Shown here in pieces: positions 1-8,472 of a DNA stretch of 38,305 nucleotides (the first letter of the stretch is position 1; the number at the start of each line of letters is the position of its first letter). Made by a program: the position numbers and the translations under genes. Location of the stretch: positions 2,428,869 through 2,467,173 of the forward strand of contig NZ_HG322951.1 of the NCBI RefSeq assembly GCF_000455325.1. Reading direction: 5' to 3'. This stretch comes from Mycolicibacterium septicum DSM 44393 (GTDB taxonomy: Bacteria > Actinomycetota > Actinomycetes > Mycobacteriales > Mycobacteriaceae). Under the pieces are notes generated by a model. It saw only the letters and a list, made by a program, of their open reading frames with translations. It was not told the origin of the DNA and did no database searches.

Positions 1-1649
1 AATTGTTCGAAGGTGATGTCGTCGAGGAATCCTGCATCAGCTCCGCCGGCATAACCTTGGATCATTTGTGTGTGCAGGTGGCCGTATTGCGTTGCGCCGG
101 CGATGGTTCCGCCGGGCCGCCGGACGATGTGCCATGCCAGTGTGCGTCGCAGGCGCGGCACTTGGATTGTGCCGTGCGGGTCGGCGCCGATCTGCGGATG
201 GATGCCTGCTGGAGCGATCGCGCGATTGAACCACTCGATGAAGCTGGTGATGTCGGCGTTGATGGAGCCGGGTGTTCTGGTCCGGTTGGCGCCGAAGAGG
301 AATCGCTGTTGGGAGCACATGTTGAAAGCCGGAAACAGCAGATCGCTCACCGTGATCTGCTCAAGAACGGCGACGGCGTGGGCGGTTTCGTCGGTCACGA
401 CCCAGGGGATGGTGGCGGGTGATCGGTGTCGGCGCCGGTCATCGGCCTTCAACTGGTGACCGGACATGAGTGTCAACGCCAGTTTCGAGTCCCGGCTGAT
501 GCAGCCGCGCCGGAGGTTGAGTGCCTCGCCGGTCCGAACACCCGAGAGGTAGGCGATCACGAGGAAACAGGCAGTCGTGACGTGGCGCAGCAGTTCGACG
601 AGTTCACTCGCGCCGACGGGGGCTTCGCGCCAGCAGTGCATGCCGGTGGCGCTGAATGTGGTGGCGCGCAACATGTCCACTTCGATCGGCAATCCATGCT
701 TGGCTACCAGGACCGGTGTCTCTTTCATCCGCCTCAGTTCGGTGTGGTTGAGCCATCCACCCACGGCCAACCCCATCAGATCGACACTGGTCGTGTCGCC
801 CGTCCGGATACCTGGAAGTGAGGCGTCGTTGCGGCCTAGTGCCGCGAGCAGGCATTCGAGTTGCTGCTTGGTGGTCTCGAACACCGACACCGTGCGAGTA
901 GGAGCCCGACGAATGGCGGGTGCGATGCGATGGGCCAGGTATCGCATCGCGAGAAGGCTGCGTGCTGCGGGAAGTAGATCGGTGGCGATCGTGTGGGTCA
1001 CCATCAATGCTGCCGAGAGTAGCGGCTCCATGATGTCGGGATGAATACGCGGGGTGGTGTTCGGTTTGCCCCAGGATGACTCGTAGTTGGCGAGGCCTCG
1101 GGCGCTCGCGCCGCCCCACAACGGGCCCGGGGGGAGCCGGCAATGCGTGGGCAGGGCATCCCGGTACACGTGCAGACGCTTGATGGCCTGTAACGCTGAA
1201 CGTTTGGATTCGGCGCTGACGCCGCTGGTCTCGGTGACGTGGCACAGATAGTCATCGAGATGTTCGGCGCCGACTCGGCCGAACGATGTCACACCCATTT
1301 TCGCCAGCCACGTCGTGAACCTCCGCAACGGCACCAGCTCACCCAAGATCGTCTTGATGTGCGGATAGAGCGATCGGGAACTGTCAAGGCGGGGTGCGTC
1401 GTCGACGATGTTGAGCAGGGCGAACAGGTAGAGCTTGCAGGCGTGACGAAATGGCGTTGGGAACCCCTCCCAGTGCACGGCTTGTCCTGCACTGTGGCGG
1501 TCCTCGATCGCCGCGGACAAATCCCACACCGGGTCGCCGAATCGGCATCGAATCCCTGGGACGTGAAGGGTGCGGTTGATCACGACCTCTGTTGCGGGGG
1601 CGACGTGGACACCTGCCACGACGTCGAAAGCTTCAGCTGTATGGGTCAT
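1..1649 (-). CDS. Tyrosine recombinase, third gene of a recombinase trio (partial, 3' end off the window)
   Basis: Reading leftward from an ATG at 1649, the frame stays open to the window edge for 549 codons, so the C-terminus is missing. The C-terminal part carries the tyrosine recombinase catalytic set: Arg I at about R372 in SGVRTGEALNL, an HxxR box at H507-R510 in TLAWHIVRR, a QYGH box, and a candidate nucleophile Y533 in IQGYAG. The ATG overlaps the TGA of the preceding recombinase as ATGA, so the two are probably translationally coupled. The family cuts and rejoins DNA through a 3'-phosphotyrosine link. The N-terminal 350 residues are long for a phage integrase and probably hold arm- and core-binding domains. 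It could instead belong to a Tn554-like or recombinase-in-trio element; the target site cannot be read from the window. Confidence 0.85.
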   Translation of the reverse strand, partial: MTHTAEAFDVVAGVHVAPATEVVINRTLHVPGIRCRFGDPVWDLSAAIEDRHSAGQAVHWEGFPTPFRHACKLYLFALLNIVDDAPRLDSSRSLYPHIKTILGELVPLRRFTTWLAKMGVTSFGRVGAEHLDDYLCHVTETSGVSAESKRSALQAIKRLHVYRDALPTHCRLPPGPLWGGASARGLANYESSWGKPNTTPRIHPDIMEPLLSAALMVTHTIATDLLPAARSLLAMRYLAHRIAPAIRRAPTRTVSVFETTKQQLECLLAALGRNDASLPGIRTGDTTSVDLMGLAVGGWLNHTELRRMKETPVLVAKHGLPIEVDMLRATTFSATGMHCWREAPVGASELVELLRHVTTACFLVIAYLSGVRTGEALNLRRGCISRDSKLALTLMSGHQLKADDRRRHRSPATIPWVVTDETAHAVAVLEQITVSDLLFPAFNMCSQQRFLFGANRTRTPGSINADITSFIEWFNRAIAPAGIHPQIGADPHGTIQVPRLRRTLAWHIVRRPGGTIAGATQYGHLHTQMIQGYAGGADAGFLDDITFEQ

Positions 1650-3430
1650 GACGCTTCGAGGTTTCCTGTCAGCAGAAGGTTGACCGTCCGGTGATCGCTG
1701 TCGGTGATCTCGGCGCGCGCGGCGCTCAACTGGGCCTGCTCGTACTCGGCGAAGATGTCGTCGAGTTGCGCGAGAGGACCCGCGTGATCAGCGATCCACT
1801 GCGCGGTGGGCATCTCTTGGCGCAGGCCGCGAAGCCGGTCGGCGACGACCAATTGCACCGGTAGGTGGCGCGGGAAGGCTCGGGCGTTGCTGCAGTCAAG
1901 GCATGCCATGAACGACTGGCGGCACCGTTGACCGTCGACCGGCGAGTGCTCGAAATCAGCGCACGTGCCCAGCACGGCGTCTTGGCCGGATCCGTCGTCG
2001 TGGGTGTCCGGTTGCACCGTCATCGAGCGTCGGGCAAGTGCTCGTGCGACCTGCTCATCGAGGGCCTCGGCGACGATCTGGAATCCCTCGTTGCGCACGG
2101 GGTCCATGCGACTCAGATAGCGAGCCAACGTGGCCTGGGTGTGGGATGTGGGCTTTCTGACCTGCTCCAGGTAGGTCTTTCGCAGCCGATCCATACTGAT
2201 CCCGAGGAGCAAGCCGTCATGCTCGGCGTCACCGGTCAGCCACGGCGCCATCCACCGCCGCCGAGCATTCACGCCGGTGCCTTTGCTGCTGGTTCCGTAT
2301 CCGAAGAGTTTCTGCTCGACACGGTCGGGCTGGGCGCTGTAATAGATGAATGCGCGCTGAGACCCCGTCAGCGTGCGGGCCGGTTCGGTCAGTTCCAACA
2401 GCAACATGAAGACCCCGTACGCGGTAGTCAGCGACGTGTTGGCCACTGCGGCGCGCCGATTCTGCCCACCAAGTGGCCGCAGTTCGGGGCGTAGCGCAGT
2501 CACCGGCACCGTCATGCCCGACCGTTTCCCACGGCGGGGCTTGTCGGCGTTGACGAACACGATGCCGGGTTCATCTGGGCTGCTGGCTCGTCGGTGTGGT
2601 GCGGGCAGCGAGTCCAGCGTCGACAGGTTCAGGCCGGTCAGTCCGGCGAGGAGAACACCGAATGCCCATGCCTCGCCCGGGTTGAGATGCAACAACGACT
2701 GAAGACGGCATCCACCGGCCGCGGCCGCTACCCGCCGGGTCACGTAAGCCCTTGCGCCCGAAGCGGTGCGGGGAAAATCTCCCTCACGGGCGCAGTGATC
2801 GAGCACTTCGGCCAGACTACGATTGGGGTCCGTGCGGGGGAGGTGATCGAGCCGTCCCGCACGATAGTCGTCGACCATCTGCCAATGAGTCTTCAGCCGG
2901 GTACGCGCCCGCCGCACCATTCCCCGCGCAACGACGGTGATGCGGCGAAGCTCATCGGTGGAATAGGGCTGGCGTGCCGTGTTCGTCTTCGGGTGACGCA
3001 CGCGCGTGAACGCCTGCCGTGCCTCATCGGAGACGACAGGACTACAACGCAGCAGAGTCCTCAGGCTATGCAACGGGCCAGGACCGCTGGGTACCCGACA
3101 CGACAAGGCGAGGAGCCGGGCATCCGACGCTGATAAGTCTGTCAGCCCCCTTAATGCTGGCCGGTTTTCGGCGAGCCAGCAGCAGGCGTGCCGGGCAGAT
3201 TGCCACAGCGCGCCAGCGCCCCTCAACCGCTTGGATACGCCCAGCACACCAGTGGCGTCCTCGAACGCGATCGCGAAATCGTGGCGGATCCCGTCAACGC
3301 CCGCCAGCGAACCGAAGTCGAAGTCCTTCGACTGAGTGCCGTCCTCGCTGACGAACGTCACGATCAGCCCGCGTCGCCGCAATACAGGCTCCCACTCCGA
3401 ATCCGGCTGCGCCGCGCGGTGACCCGTCAC
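1646..3430 (-). CDS. Recombinase-like protein with degenerate catalytic residues, second gene of the trio
   Basis: 594 aa, starting at GTG 3430, which overlaps the TGA of the upstream recombinase (GTGA). The layout resembles integrase-like proteins, but the catalytic motifs look altered. The helix that normally holds Arg I reads GLTGLNLSTLDSL, with Asn where Arg is expected. The HxxR box appears as MDRLRKTY, and no clear GH box precedes the candidate tyrosine in LARYL. Near the C-terminus, roughly residues 505-540, four cysteines (CADFEH, QRCRQ, ACLDC) could bind zinc. I infer a structural or DNA-binding partner of the two flanking recombinases rather than an independent strand-cleaving enzyme. 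Its position between two apparently active recombinases with 4-nt overlaps on both sides supports a multi-subunit recombinase. It may also be an active but divergent recombinase. Confidence 0.7.
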   Translation of the reverse strand: MTGHRAAQPDSEWEPVLRRRGLIVTFVSEDGTQSKDFDFGSLAGVDGIRHDFAIAFEDATGVLGVSKRLRGAGALWQSARHACCWLAENRPALRGLTDLSASDARLLALSCRVPSGPGPLHSLRTLLRCSPVVSDEARQAFTRVRHPKTNTARQPYSTDELRRITVVARGMVRRARTRLKTHWQMVDDYRAGRLDHLPRTDPNRSLAEVLDHCAREGDFPRTASGARAYVTRRVAAAAGGCRLQSLLHLNPGEAWAFGVLLAGLTGLNLSTLDSLPAPHRRASSPDEPGIVFVNADKPRRGKRSGMTVPVTALRPELRPLGGQNRRAAVANTSLTTAYGVFMLLLELTEPARTLTGSQRAFIYYSAQPDRVEQKLFGYGTSSKGTGVNARRRWMAPWLTGDAEHDGLLLGISMDRLRKTYLEQVRKPTSHTQATLARYLSRMDPVRNEGFQIVAEALDEQVARALARRSMTVQPDTHDDGSGQDAVLGTCADFEHSPVDGQRCRQSFMACLDCSNARAFPRHLPVQLVVADRLRGLRQEMPTAQWIADHAGPLAQLDDIFAEYEQAQLSAARAEITDSDHRTVNLLLTGNLEAS

Positions 3431-4935
3431 GTTGGGACCGTCAACACGCGAGACTCACCGACACCCACTGCTGCGACGAGACGCTCAAGAGATTGCCGAT
3501 CATCGGCATCCATCAGCGCGATGAGCTCCTCGACCTGCAGCACCTGAAACGGCTCGAGATAAACGCTGCGTGTCACCTCGGCACTACGATGTCCAAGAAG
3601 TGTCGCCAGCAGGAACCAGACATCACCAAGCTGATTGCGGAAGTCGCGCTGCTCCTGCTTGGTCAACATGTCGGTACGGCGCCACGCGACGAACGTGGCG
3701 ATGCAATACCACCGCAGCGCAAAGGAATGCCTCAGCATGTGGGGACGGCACCACAGCGGCGTACCGCCCACTTGGACGAGCGCCTTCGCGACCCTGGCGT
3801 TCGCACGGTCGAACGTCTTGTACCAGGCGTGCTTGGGACGAGGTGTCCCGTCGTCATTCAGCCACAACCACATCGGCTCCAGGCCATCACGACCCTGGCG
3901 GAATAACCTCATTCGCGTCGACGGCCCAAGTGCGTCCAGCCGGACCATACGACGCGATCCCTTCTCATCTACAACCTCCAGTTGCCCATCCCGGCGAACC
4001 CGTTCAACGACCCAGAGATCCGTAACCTGCCCGTACCGGCCAGCACGTTGCGCGCGGGCGATGGCAGCAGTGCGACTACCTTCCTCCAGATAGAAGTGCA
4101 CTTGCTGGGCGACGCGACGCCGCATCCAGAACGCCCGCCCGCTACCACCCTTCGCGCAATGAGAAGCCACCCGCGAACGCATAAGCCCCTCAGAGCCCGG
4201 TTTGGGCACCTCTATAGTCAACATGCTGGACCACTCGCCGATTCGTAAACCCGTCCCGAACAACCCCTCCACGAACGCGATGTCGCGATCCTCAGTCGCG
4301 CCCCGCCAATCGTGGCGCGGCACGCCCTCCATCGTAAAACCACGCAACCCCAGGTTCCGCCACAACCGAAATGCCTGTGGAGTAAGCCATTTCACGTCAG
4401 CCCTGCGCATCCCGGAGGGAGTGCTCTCCAACACGACGTGGCCACCGCCCATCCACGACGTAGCAATCACGCGGGCTCGGACGGGGTTGTCAATTCCGTG
4501 CTGCTCGGCCGCCCACGAATAGAAACTGCGGATCGCCGCGCGATCGACACAGAAACTATTTGGACTCACTTGCCGGGGGTTCTTCTCAGCCGACAAACGC
4601 CACTCCTTGAACGCAGCCAGTTCTGACCGCGACGCCTGATCCCACCGAACGCCCACCGCGTGCAGAAAATCCAGCCACACCTTCAACGACAGCGCGTAAC
4701 GACGCAACGTCCCCGTTGCCCGTCCCCGCACCAGCGGATCCCGCCAGTAGGCGTTCACCAACGCATCCGCCCGGCCCCACGGGTCCAGAAAGAACGGAGT
4801 GCCATCACGCACACCATTGCGCTTCGCCCAGGCTTCGACATCACCCACCCCCGGAACGACGTCCTCCACCGAGACGAACCGCTGCTGAAAGTCGTAGAAA
4901 TGAAGGGTCCAACCATCAGCCGAATCACCAGCCAT
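3427..4935 (-). CDS. Tyrosine recombinase, first gene of the trio
   Basis: 502 aa. All main catalytic elements are visible: Arg I at R231 in FGTGLRIGEW, HxxR at H399-R402 in RPHMLRHSF, a GH box in LLGHRSAEV, and nucleophile Y459 in TRSVYLEP. The region around residues 70-160 looks like a SAM-like core-binding domain (GTLRRYALSLKVWLDFL). It is the promoter-proximal gene of the leftward three-gene set, and its TGA overlaps the GTG of the next gene. The gene probably catalyses movement of the element or island it sits in. The start is the first ATG; nothing coding lies directly upstream on this strand. Confidence 0.88.
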   Translation of the reverse strand: MAGDSADGWTLHFYDFQQRFVSVEDVVPGVGDVEAWAKRNGVRDGTPFFLDPWGRADALVNAYWRDPLVRGRATGTLRRYALSLKVWLDFLHAVGVRWDQASRSELAAFKEWRLSAEKNPRQVSPNSFCVDRAAIRSFYSWAAEQHGIDNPVRARVIATSWMGGGHVVLESTPSGMRRADVKWLTPQAFRLWRNLGLRGFTMEGVPRHDWRGATEDRDIAFVEGLFGTGLRIGEWSSMLTIEVPKPGSEGLMRSRVASHCAKGGSGRAFWMRRRVAQQVHFYLEEGSRTAAIARAQRAGRYGQVTDLWVVERVRRDGQLEVVDEKGSRRMVRLDALGPSTRMRLFRQGRDGLEPMWLWLNDDGTPRPKHAWYKTFDRANARVAKALVQVGGTPLWCRPHMLRHSFALRWYCIATFVAWRRTDMLTKQEQRDFRNQLGDVWFLLATLLGHRSAEVTRSVYLEPFQVLQVEELIALMDADDRQSLERLVAAVGVGESRVLTVPT

Positions 4936-4996
4936 CCCGGGACTCCCCTCACCTCACGGGCATCGCACCCATCATCACCGACACCATTCACAAACC

Positions 4997-5360
4997 GTGT
5001 TCGACACGCCTGTCGGGCAGAGAACCGGAGACTGGTTGGCCGTGCCGGGCAATAGCAAGGATCCCGGCGATGGTGTGGTTCGACTGGTCACCGGCCAACA
5101 GGATGCTCGGGTGTTTCTTGTCAAGGACGCCACGACGTCAACCAAACTTGAACTACAGGGCTCGTTCGACGACGGCGATGAGAATGTGCTGATCGTGATC
5201 GCCGATGAGGAGTCTCCTCGCTTCACCCGGTCCCCAAAAACCCCGCTTCGGGCGTGACGGCAAAATCGGCCCTGGTCGTTTCAGTGTCGCATCGAGCATC
5301 AGCGATACAGACTCGGTCGATGATCTGTATGAGGCGTTTAGACTGGCAGGAGGGTTCTGA
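4997..5360 (+). pseudogene. Small frameshifted ORF (or 3' remnant of a longer gene) upstream of the ATPase module
   Basis: From a GTG at 4997 one frame reads 86 codons of plausible protein (VRLVTGQQDARVFLVKD, then DENVLIVIADEE) and stops at 5257. The +1 frame then carries on plausibly (FGRDGKIGPGRFSVASS, then DDLYEAFRLAGGF) to a TGA at 5358-5360. The frames meet in the run CCCCAAAAACCCC at 5232-5244. Removing one base there would join them into a 120-aa product. The final TGA overlaps the ATG of the next gene by one base, as expected for a coupled operon gene. Upstream of 4997 the frame turns His-rich and unlike protein, so this may be either a whole small gene or the tail of a gene cut by the recombinase module. 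I do not recognise the family. A sequencing error is possible. Confidence 0.5.
5345..5353 (+). promoter_or_regulatory. Ribosome binding site for the 190-aa gene
   Basis: A strong Shine-Dalgarno sequence, GGCAGGAGG, lies about 6-7 nt before the ATG at 5360. It decides the start and sits inside the last codons of the preceding broken frame. Confidence 0.7.
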
Positions 5361-5932
5361 TGACAAGCGTTCAAGAAGTCCTCACGGTGCTGGAGAACGC
5401 CGGTTTCGAACGTCTTCCGAAGCCACTAACAGTGGCCGGTACAGAGTTCGACTTCGACGCCGCCGCTCGCGGGACCGGCAACTCCCATGACCTGGTTCTG
5501 GTCGCAACCGGTCAAGTTCCCCGCCGGCGTCTGCAGCGTCTCGTCGCAGGTTTGGCCCGTTCTCTTGACACAGCCGCATCGCGCCGACCCATGAGTCTTG
5601 TGATCGTTGGCGGCGTCGCTGCATCTGACCGAAACGAACTGGAGCGGTATGTCCGCGTCCTTCCCATCGCGTCTGCAACGCCCGATGTCACCGAAATAGA
5701 AGCGGCTGTCGCTGTTCTGCTGCCGCTCAAACTGCCGAGTCCGGACCTGGTCCGCGGCGGCGATCCGGCCGACGAGGTGATGGCGGCGCTCGGTCCACTG
5801 AAAACAACACCGGACCATATCGCGCTCATCGAGGCGGCGGCCGATGGCTCTGGCGCAGTAAGAGAGGCGCTCCGCCGATACGCGAACGAGGGAGCGGGAT
5901 GGACTGACGAGATCGAGGACGACGATGAGTGA
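5360..5932 (+). CDS. Uncharacterised 190-aa protein paired with an SMC-like ATPase
   Basis: I do not recognise this family. The protein is soluble, with no signal peptide or membrane segment. The N-terminal half alternates short strands and helices: TEFDFDAAARG, then DLVLVATGQ, then a helix of about residues 53-70, then MSLVIVGGVA. This could be a small alpha/beta or degenerate nuclease-like fold, but no convincing catalytic set is visible. The C-terminus is acidic and ends in a run of Asp and Glu. Its last 8 nt overlap the start of the ATPase gene, so the two are surely co-translated. A small protein encoded just before an SMC-like ATPase is a layout seen in Lamassu (LmuC-LmuB) and ABC-three-component defence modules. 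That comparison rests on layout only. Confidence 0.75.
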   Translation: MTSVQEVLTVLENAGFERLPKPLTVAGTEFDFDAAARGTGNSHDLVLVATGQVPRRRLQRLVAGLARSLDTAASRRPMSLVIVGGVAASDRNELERYVRVLPIASATPDVTEIEAAVAVLLPLKLPSPDLVRGGDPADEVMAALGPLKTTPDHIALIEAAADGSGAVREALRRYANEGAGWTDEIEDDDE

Positions 5933-8339
5933 CGTTCCGATCCGACGTTTGATGGTCTCCGACTTTCGTTGTATCGAAGGCACACGTGATCTGCCGTTCG
6001 ATGCCCCAGTCGTCCTTATTCACGGCCCGAACGGCACAGGCAAGACAAGCATCCTCTCTGCGCTCGAGCTCGCCTTGACTGGCCACATCCGGAGCATGGA
6101 ACGACAATCCGATCGCTACCGAGCACATCTGCCGTTCTTCGGTCAGTCCTATGCAACAGTTCGAGTCGACGTCGCCGACTACCTCCAGGCGGACACTCCC
6201 GGCGTCCCTTTGACAGTGAACGGAGCCCGTTTAGAGGGCACTCCGGCGTTTAGCAGCGAAGCCGCCAACTTCTACTCTGAGCGGTGCTACTTGGACCAGT
6301 CGTCTCTCGGACGCCTGCTCGACTTGTATCAAGCCAGAGAGCGAAACGAACAGACCGCACTCGAAAAGTTCGTGAACGAGCTGCTCGGCCTTGAGAAGCT
6401 GGACGCCCTGCGCGACGGGCTTAGCGACGCACATGACCTCAGGCTCCTGAAGAAGCTCGCAATCGGCGTTGACGAAGCCGACCGCGAAGCGAAGGTAGCG
6501 GCGACGCAACTCAACGAACAGAGCGCCGAGCGCGCCAAGGCTCGGACTGAGGTCGATACCGCGCGGGTCGCGGTCCGTGAGGCCATCGTCGGACTCCACT
6601 TGAACACGGCTGACGGCATGACTGATAGTGATCTTCTCGGGTTCATCCGGTCGGCACTCAATGACCAAACCGCTCGTGCCGACGCTGTGGCTGCCGCGAA
6701 ACTCCACCAGGAAATCATCGCCTTGGGCGGTCGCATCTCAGCGCTGACGGAACGCGCGACGACGCAACGAATCCAGGAAGCCCGCGCTGCGGTGGAGGCT
6801 GCGACCGCCGATCAACAGGCGTGGGAGGGCGCGGAAGGGGCAAAGGCCCGGGCGTGGGAAGCAGCCGCCCAAGCCGCAGGTGCGGACACGCGCAGCGAAC
6901 CACGCATCGCTGTCGAGCGCGCTTCGAGCCTTGCCCTCCAGGAGTTGGAAAATGACTCCAACATTCGCGCAAGGGCCGAAGTCGTCAGCACTCAACTGGC
7001 CGCTGACCGAAATGAGTTGGACGAGCTTCAGACGCGACTCGCCGATGCTCGTGAGCATTCGAGTGCTCTCATCGAGAGCCTGGCCGCGCTCAGTACCGTC
7101 ATCGACAACAGCAACGTGTGCCCGGTTTGCGACCGCAACTTCACGGAAACCGGCCCCCACAGTCTCATCGCGCACGTCGAAACGAAACTTGCCGAGCTCA
7201 CCACACACGGACAGCAGCTCATCGACCTTCGTAACGAGCGCGACCAATTAGCGGCACGGGTCACGCGGGCGGGAACTGATTACACGCAGCTCACGGTCCA
7301 ACTCCTGCCCGCCGACCAGCGGTTGGCCCTCGAACAACGCCACGCAACACTTGTCGATCTCACCGCGCAGGTCGGCGAGATCGAGGCTGCTAAATCCCAC
7401 GGCGCGGACCTCACCCAGCGTGTCAATGACCTGCGGCAATCACTCGACAGCCTTGAGTCGGCGTCATCAGAAGAGCGCCACATCGGCAGCGAACTTGCCA
7501 GATACGCGGCCCGACTCCAGATAAAGGTGTCCCCGGCGTTCGATTCGTTCCACACAATGTCGACTGAACTACTCGACCGGGCCGAGGCAGAAGTCGCCCG
7601 CCTTTCCGATGTCGCTAACCGGCGACGGACCCTCGACACCGAAGCAGCAGGTTTCGCAGCTGCCATCAAACGCGAATCCGCCATTGTTCAGCATCTCGCT
7701 GACCTCGCCGAACACAAGAAGCAGTGGGACGACCGTGTCACTGAATCGAAGAGGCGACAAGTAGTGGCGAAGGATGTCCACGAAGCCGCAACGCAAGCAC
7801 GCAGCAATATCGTCCATCGTGTCTTCACTGAGTCCCTCAACGAAGTCTGGAAGGCCGTGTTCACCAGACTCGCCCCGAGCGAAGGCTTCATCCCCAGCTT
7901 CGGTATCCCAAGCGCTACCAAGAAGACATTCGACATTACGTTGGAGACAACCCACCGAAACGGCGAAGCCAGCGGCCCGCCGCAGATGATGCTGTCTGCG
8001 GGCAATCTGAACACCGCCGCGCTCTCCTTATTTCTCGCGCTCCATCTCGCGGTCGAACCCATCGTCCCGTGCCTCGTCTTTGACGACCCGGTGCAGGCCA
8101 TGGACGAAGTCCACGTCGCACAATTTGCTGGCCTCATCCGCCTCCTTGCGAAACAGAACGAGCGGCAAGTCATCGTCGCCGTCCACGAACGCGAACTGTT
8201 CGACTACTTAACCCTCGAACTCAGCCCGGCATACGAAGGTGACGAGCTGATCACTATTGAGCTCGGTGGACGCGCTAACGAGGAAGACCACGGCGTCACG
8301 CGCCACGTCTGGGTGCCAGATCCTGCGATAGCTAACTAA
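5925..8339 (+). CDS. SMC/Rad50-like ABC ATPase with zinc hook
   Basis: 804 aa with split ABC ATPase head motifs at the two ends and coiled coil between. Walker A is GPNGTGKT at residues 34-41 (K40). The ABC signature is LSAGN at 690-694, Walker B has D720-D721 in LVFDDPVQAMDE, and the switch histidine is near H754 in VAVHERELF. The mid-protein motif CPVC (C399, C402) sits at the apex of the coiled coil and matches a Rad50-type zinc hook that dimerises two molecules. The family binds DNA ends or unusual DNA and couples ATP hydrolysis to a partner nuclease or effector. The obvious partner is the 190-aa protein, whose gene overlaps by 8 nt. It is shorter than SbcC (about 1,050 aa) and no SbcD-type nuclease is present, which points to a defence role rather than general repair. 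The exact system is uncertain. Confidence 0.88.
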   Translation: MSDVPIRRLMVSDFRCIEGTRDLPFDAPVVLIHGPNGTGKTSILSALELALTGHIRSMERQSDRYRAHLPFFGQSYATVRVDVADYLQADTPGVPLTVNGARLEGTPAFSSEAANFYSERCYLDQSSLGRLLDLYQARERNEQTALEKFVNELLGLEKLDALRDGLSDAHDLRLLKKLAIGVDEADREAKVAATQLNEQSAERAKARTEVDTARVAVREAIVGLHLNTADGMTDSDLLGFIRSALNDQTARADAVAAAKLHQEIIALGGRISALTERATTQRIQEARAAVEAATADQQAWEGAEGAKARAWEAAAQAAGADTRSEPRIAVERASSLALQELENDSNIRARAEVVSTQLAADRNELDELQTRLADAREHSSALIESLAALSTVIDNSNVCPVCDRNFTETGPHSLIAHVETKLAELTTHGQQLIDLRNERDQLAARVTRAGTDYTQLTVQLLPADQRLALEQRHATLVDLTAQVGEIEAAKSHGADLTQRVNDLRQSLDSLESASSEERHIGSELARYAARLQIKVSPAFDSFHTMSTELLDRAEAEVARLSDVANRRRTLDTEAAGFAAAIKRESAIVQHLADLAEHKKQWDDRVTESKRRQVVAKDVHEAATQARSNIVHRVFTESLNEVWKAVFTRLAPSEGFIPSFGIPSATKKTFDITLETTHRNGEASGPPQMMLSAGNLNTAALSLFLALHLAVEPIVPCLVFDDPVQAMDEVHVAQFAGLIRLLAKQNERQVIVAVHERELFDYLTLELSPAYEGDELITIELGGRANEEDHGVTRHVWVPDPAIAN

Positions 8340-8351
8340 ATGCGACGCTCA

Positions 8352-8380
8352 TCGACACTCTGCTGGGTTATCCCTATTCT
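8352..8380 (+). promoter_or_regulatory. Candidate promoter of the BREX operon
   Basis: A TCGACA element at 8352-8357 and a TATTCT element at 8375-8380 are separated by 17 nt, the ideal spacing for a vegetative sigma factor. They match 5/6 and 4/6 of the consensus. They lie in the only real gap (133 nt) between the ATPase gene and pglW, so the BREX operon may be transcribed separately from the upstream module. The match is by eye. Confidence 0.4.
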
Positions 8381-8472
8381 GTCGCCCCCGCCGATAAGGT
8401 TTCCCGGGTGAAGCGGTTGTGTTCGCCACTGGTGCTTGGATCGCGCCCGCGCGCGCCTAAAGCGGGGCGGCG

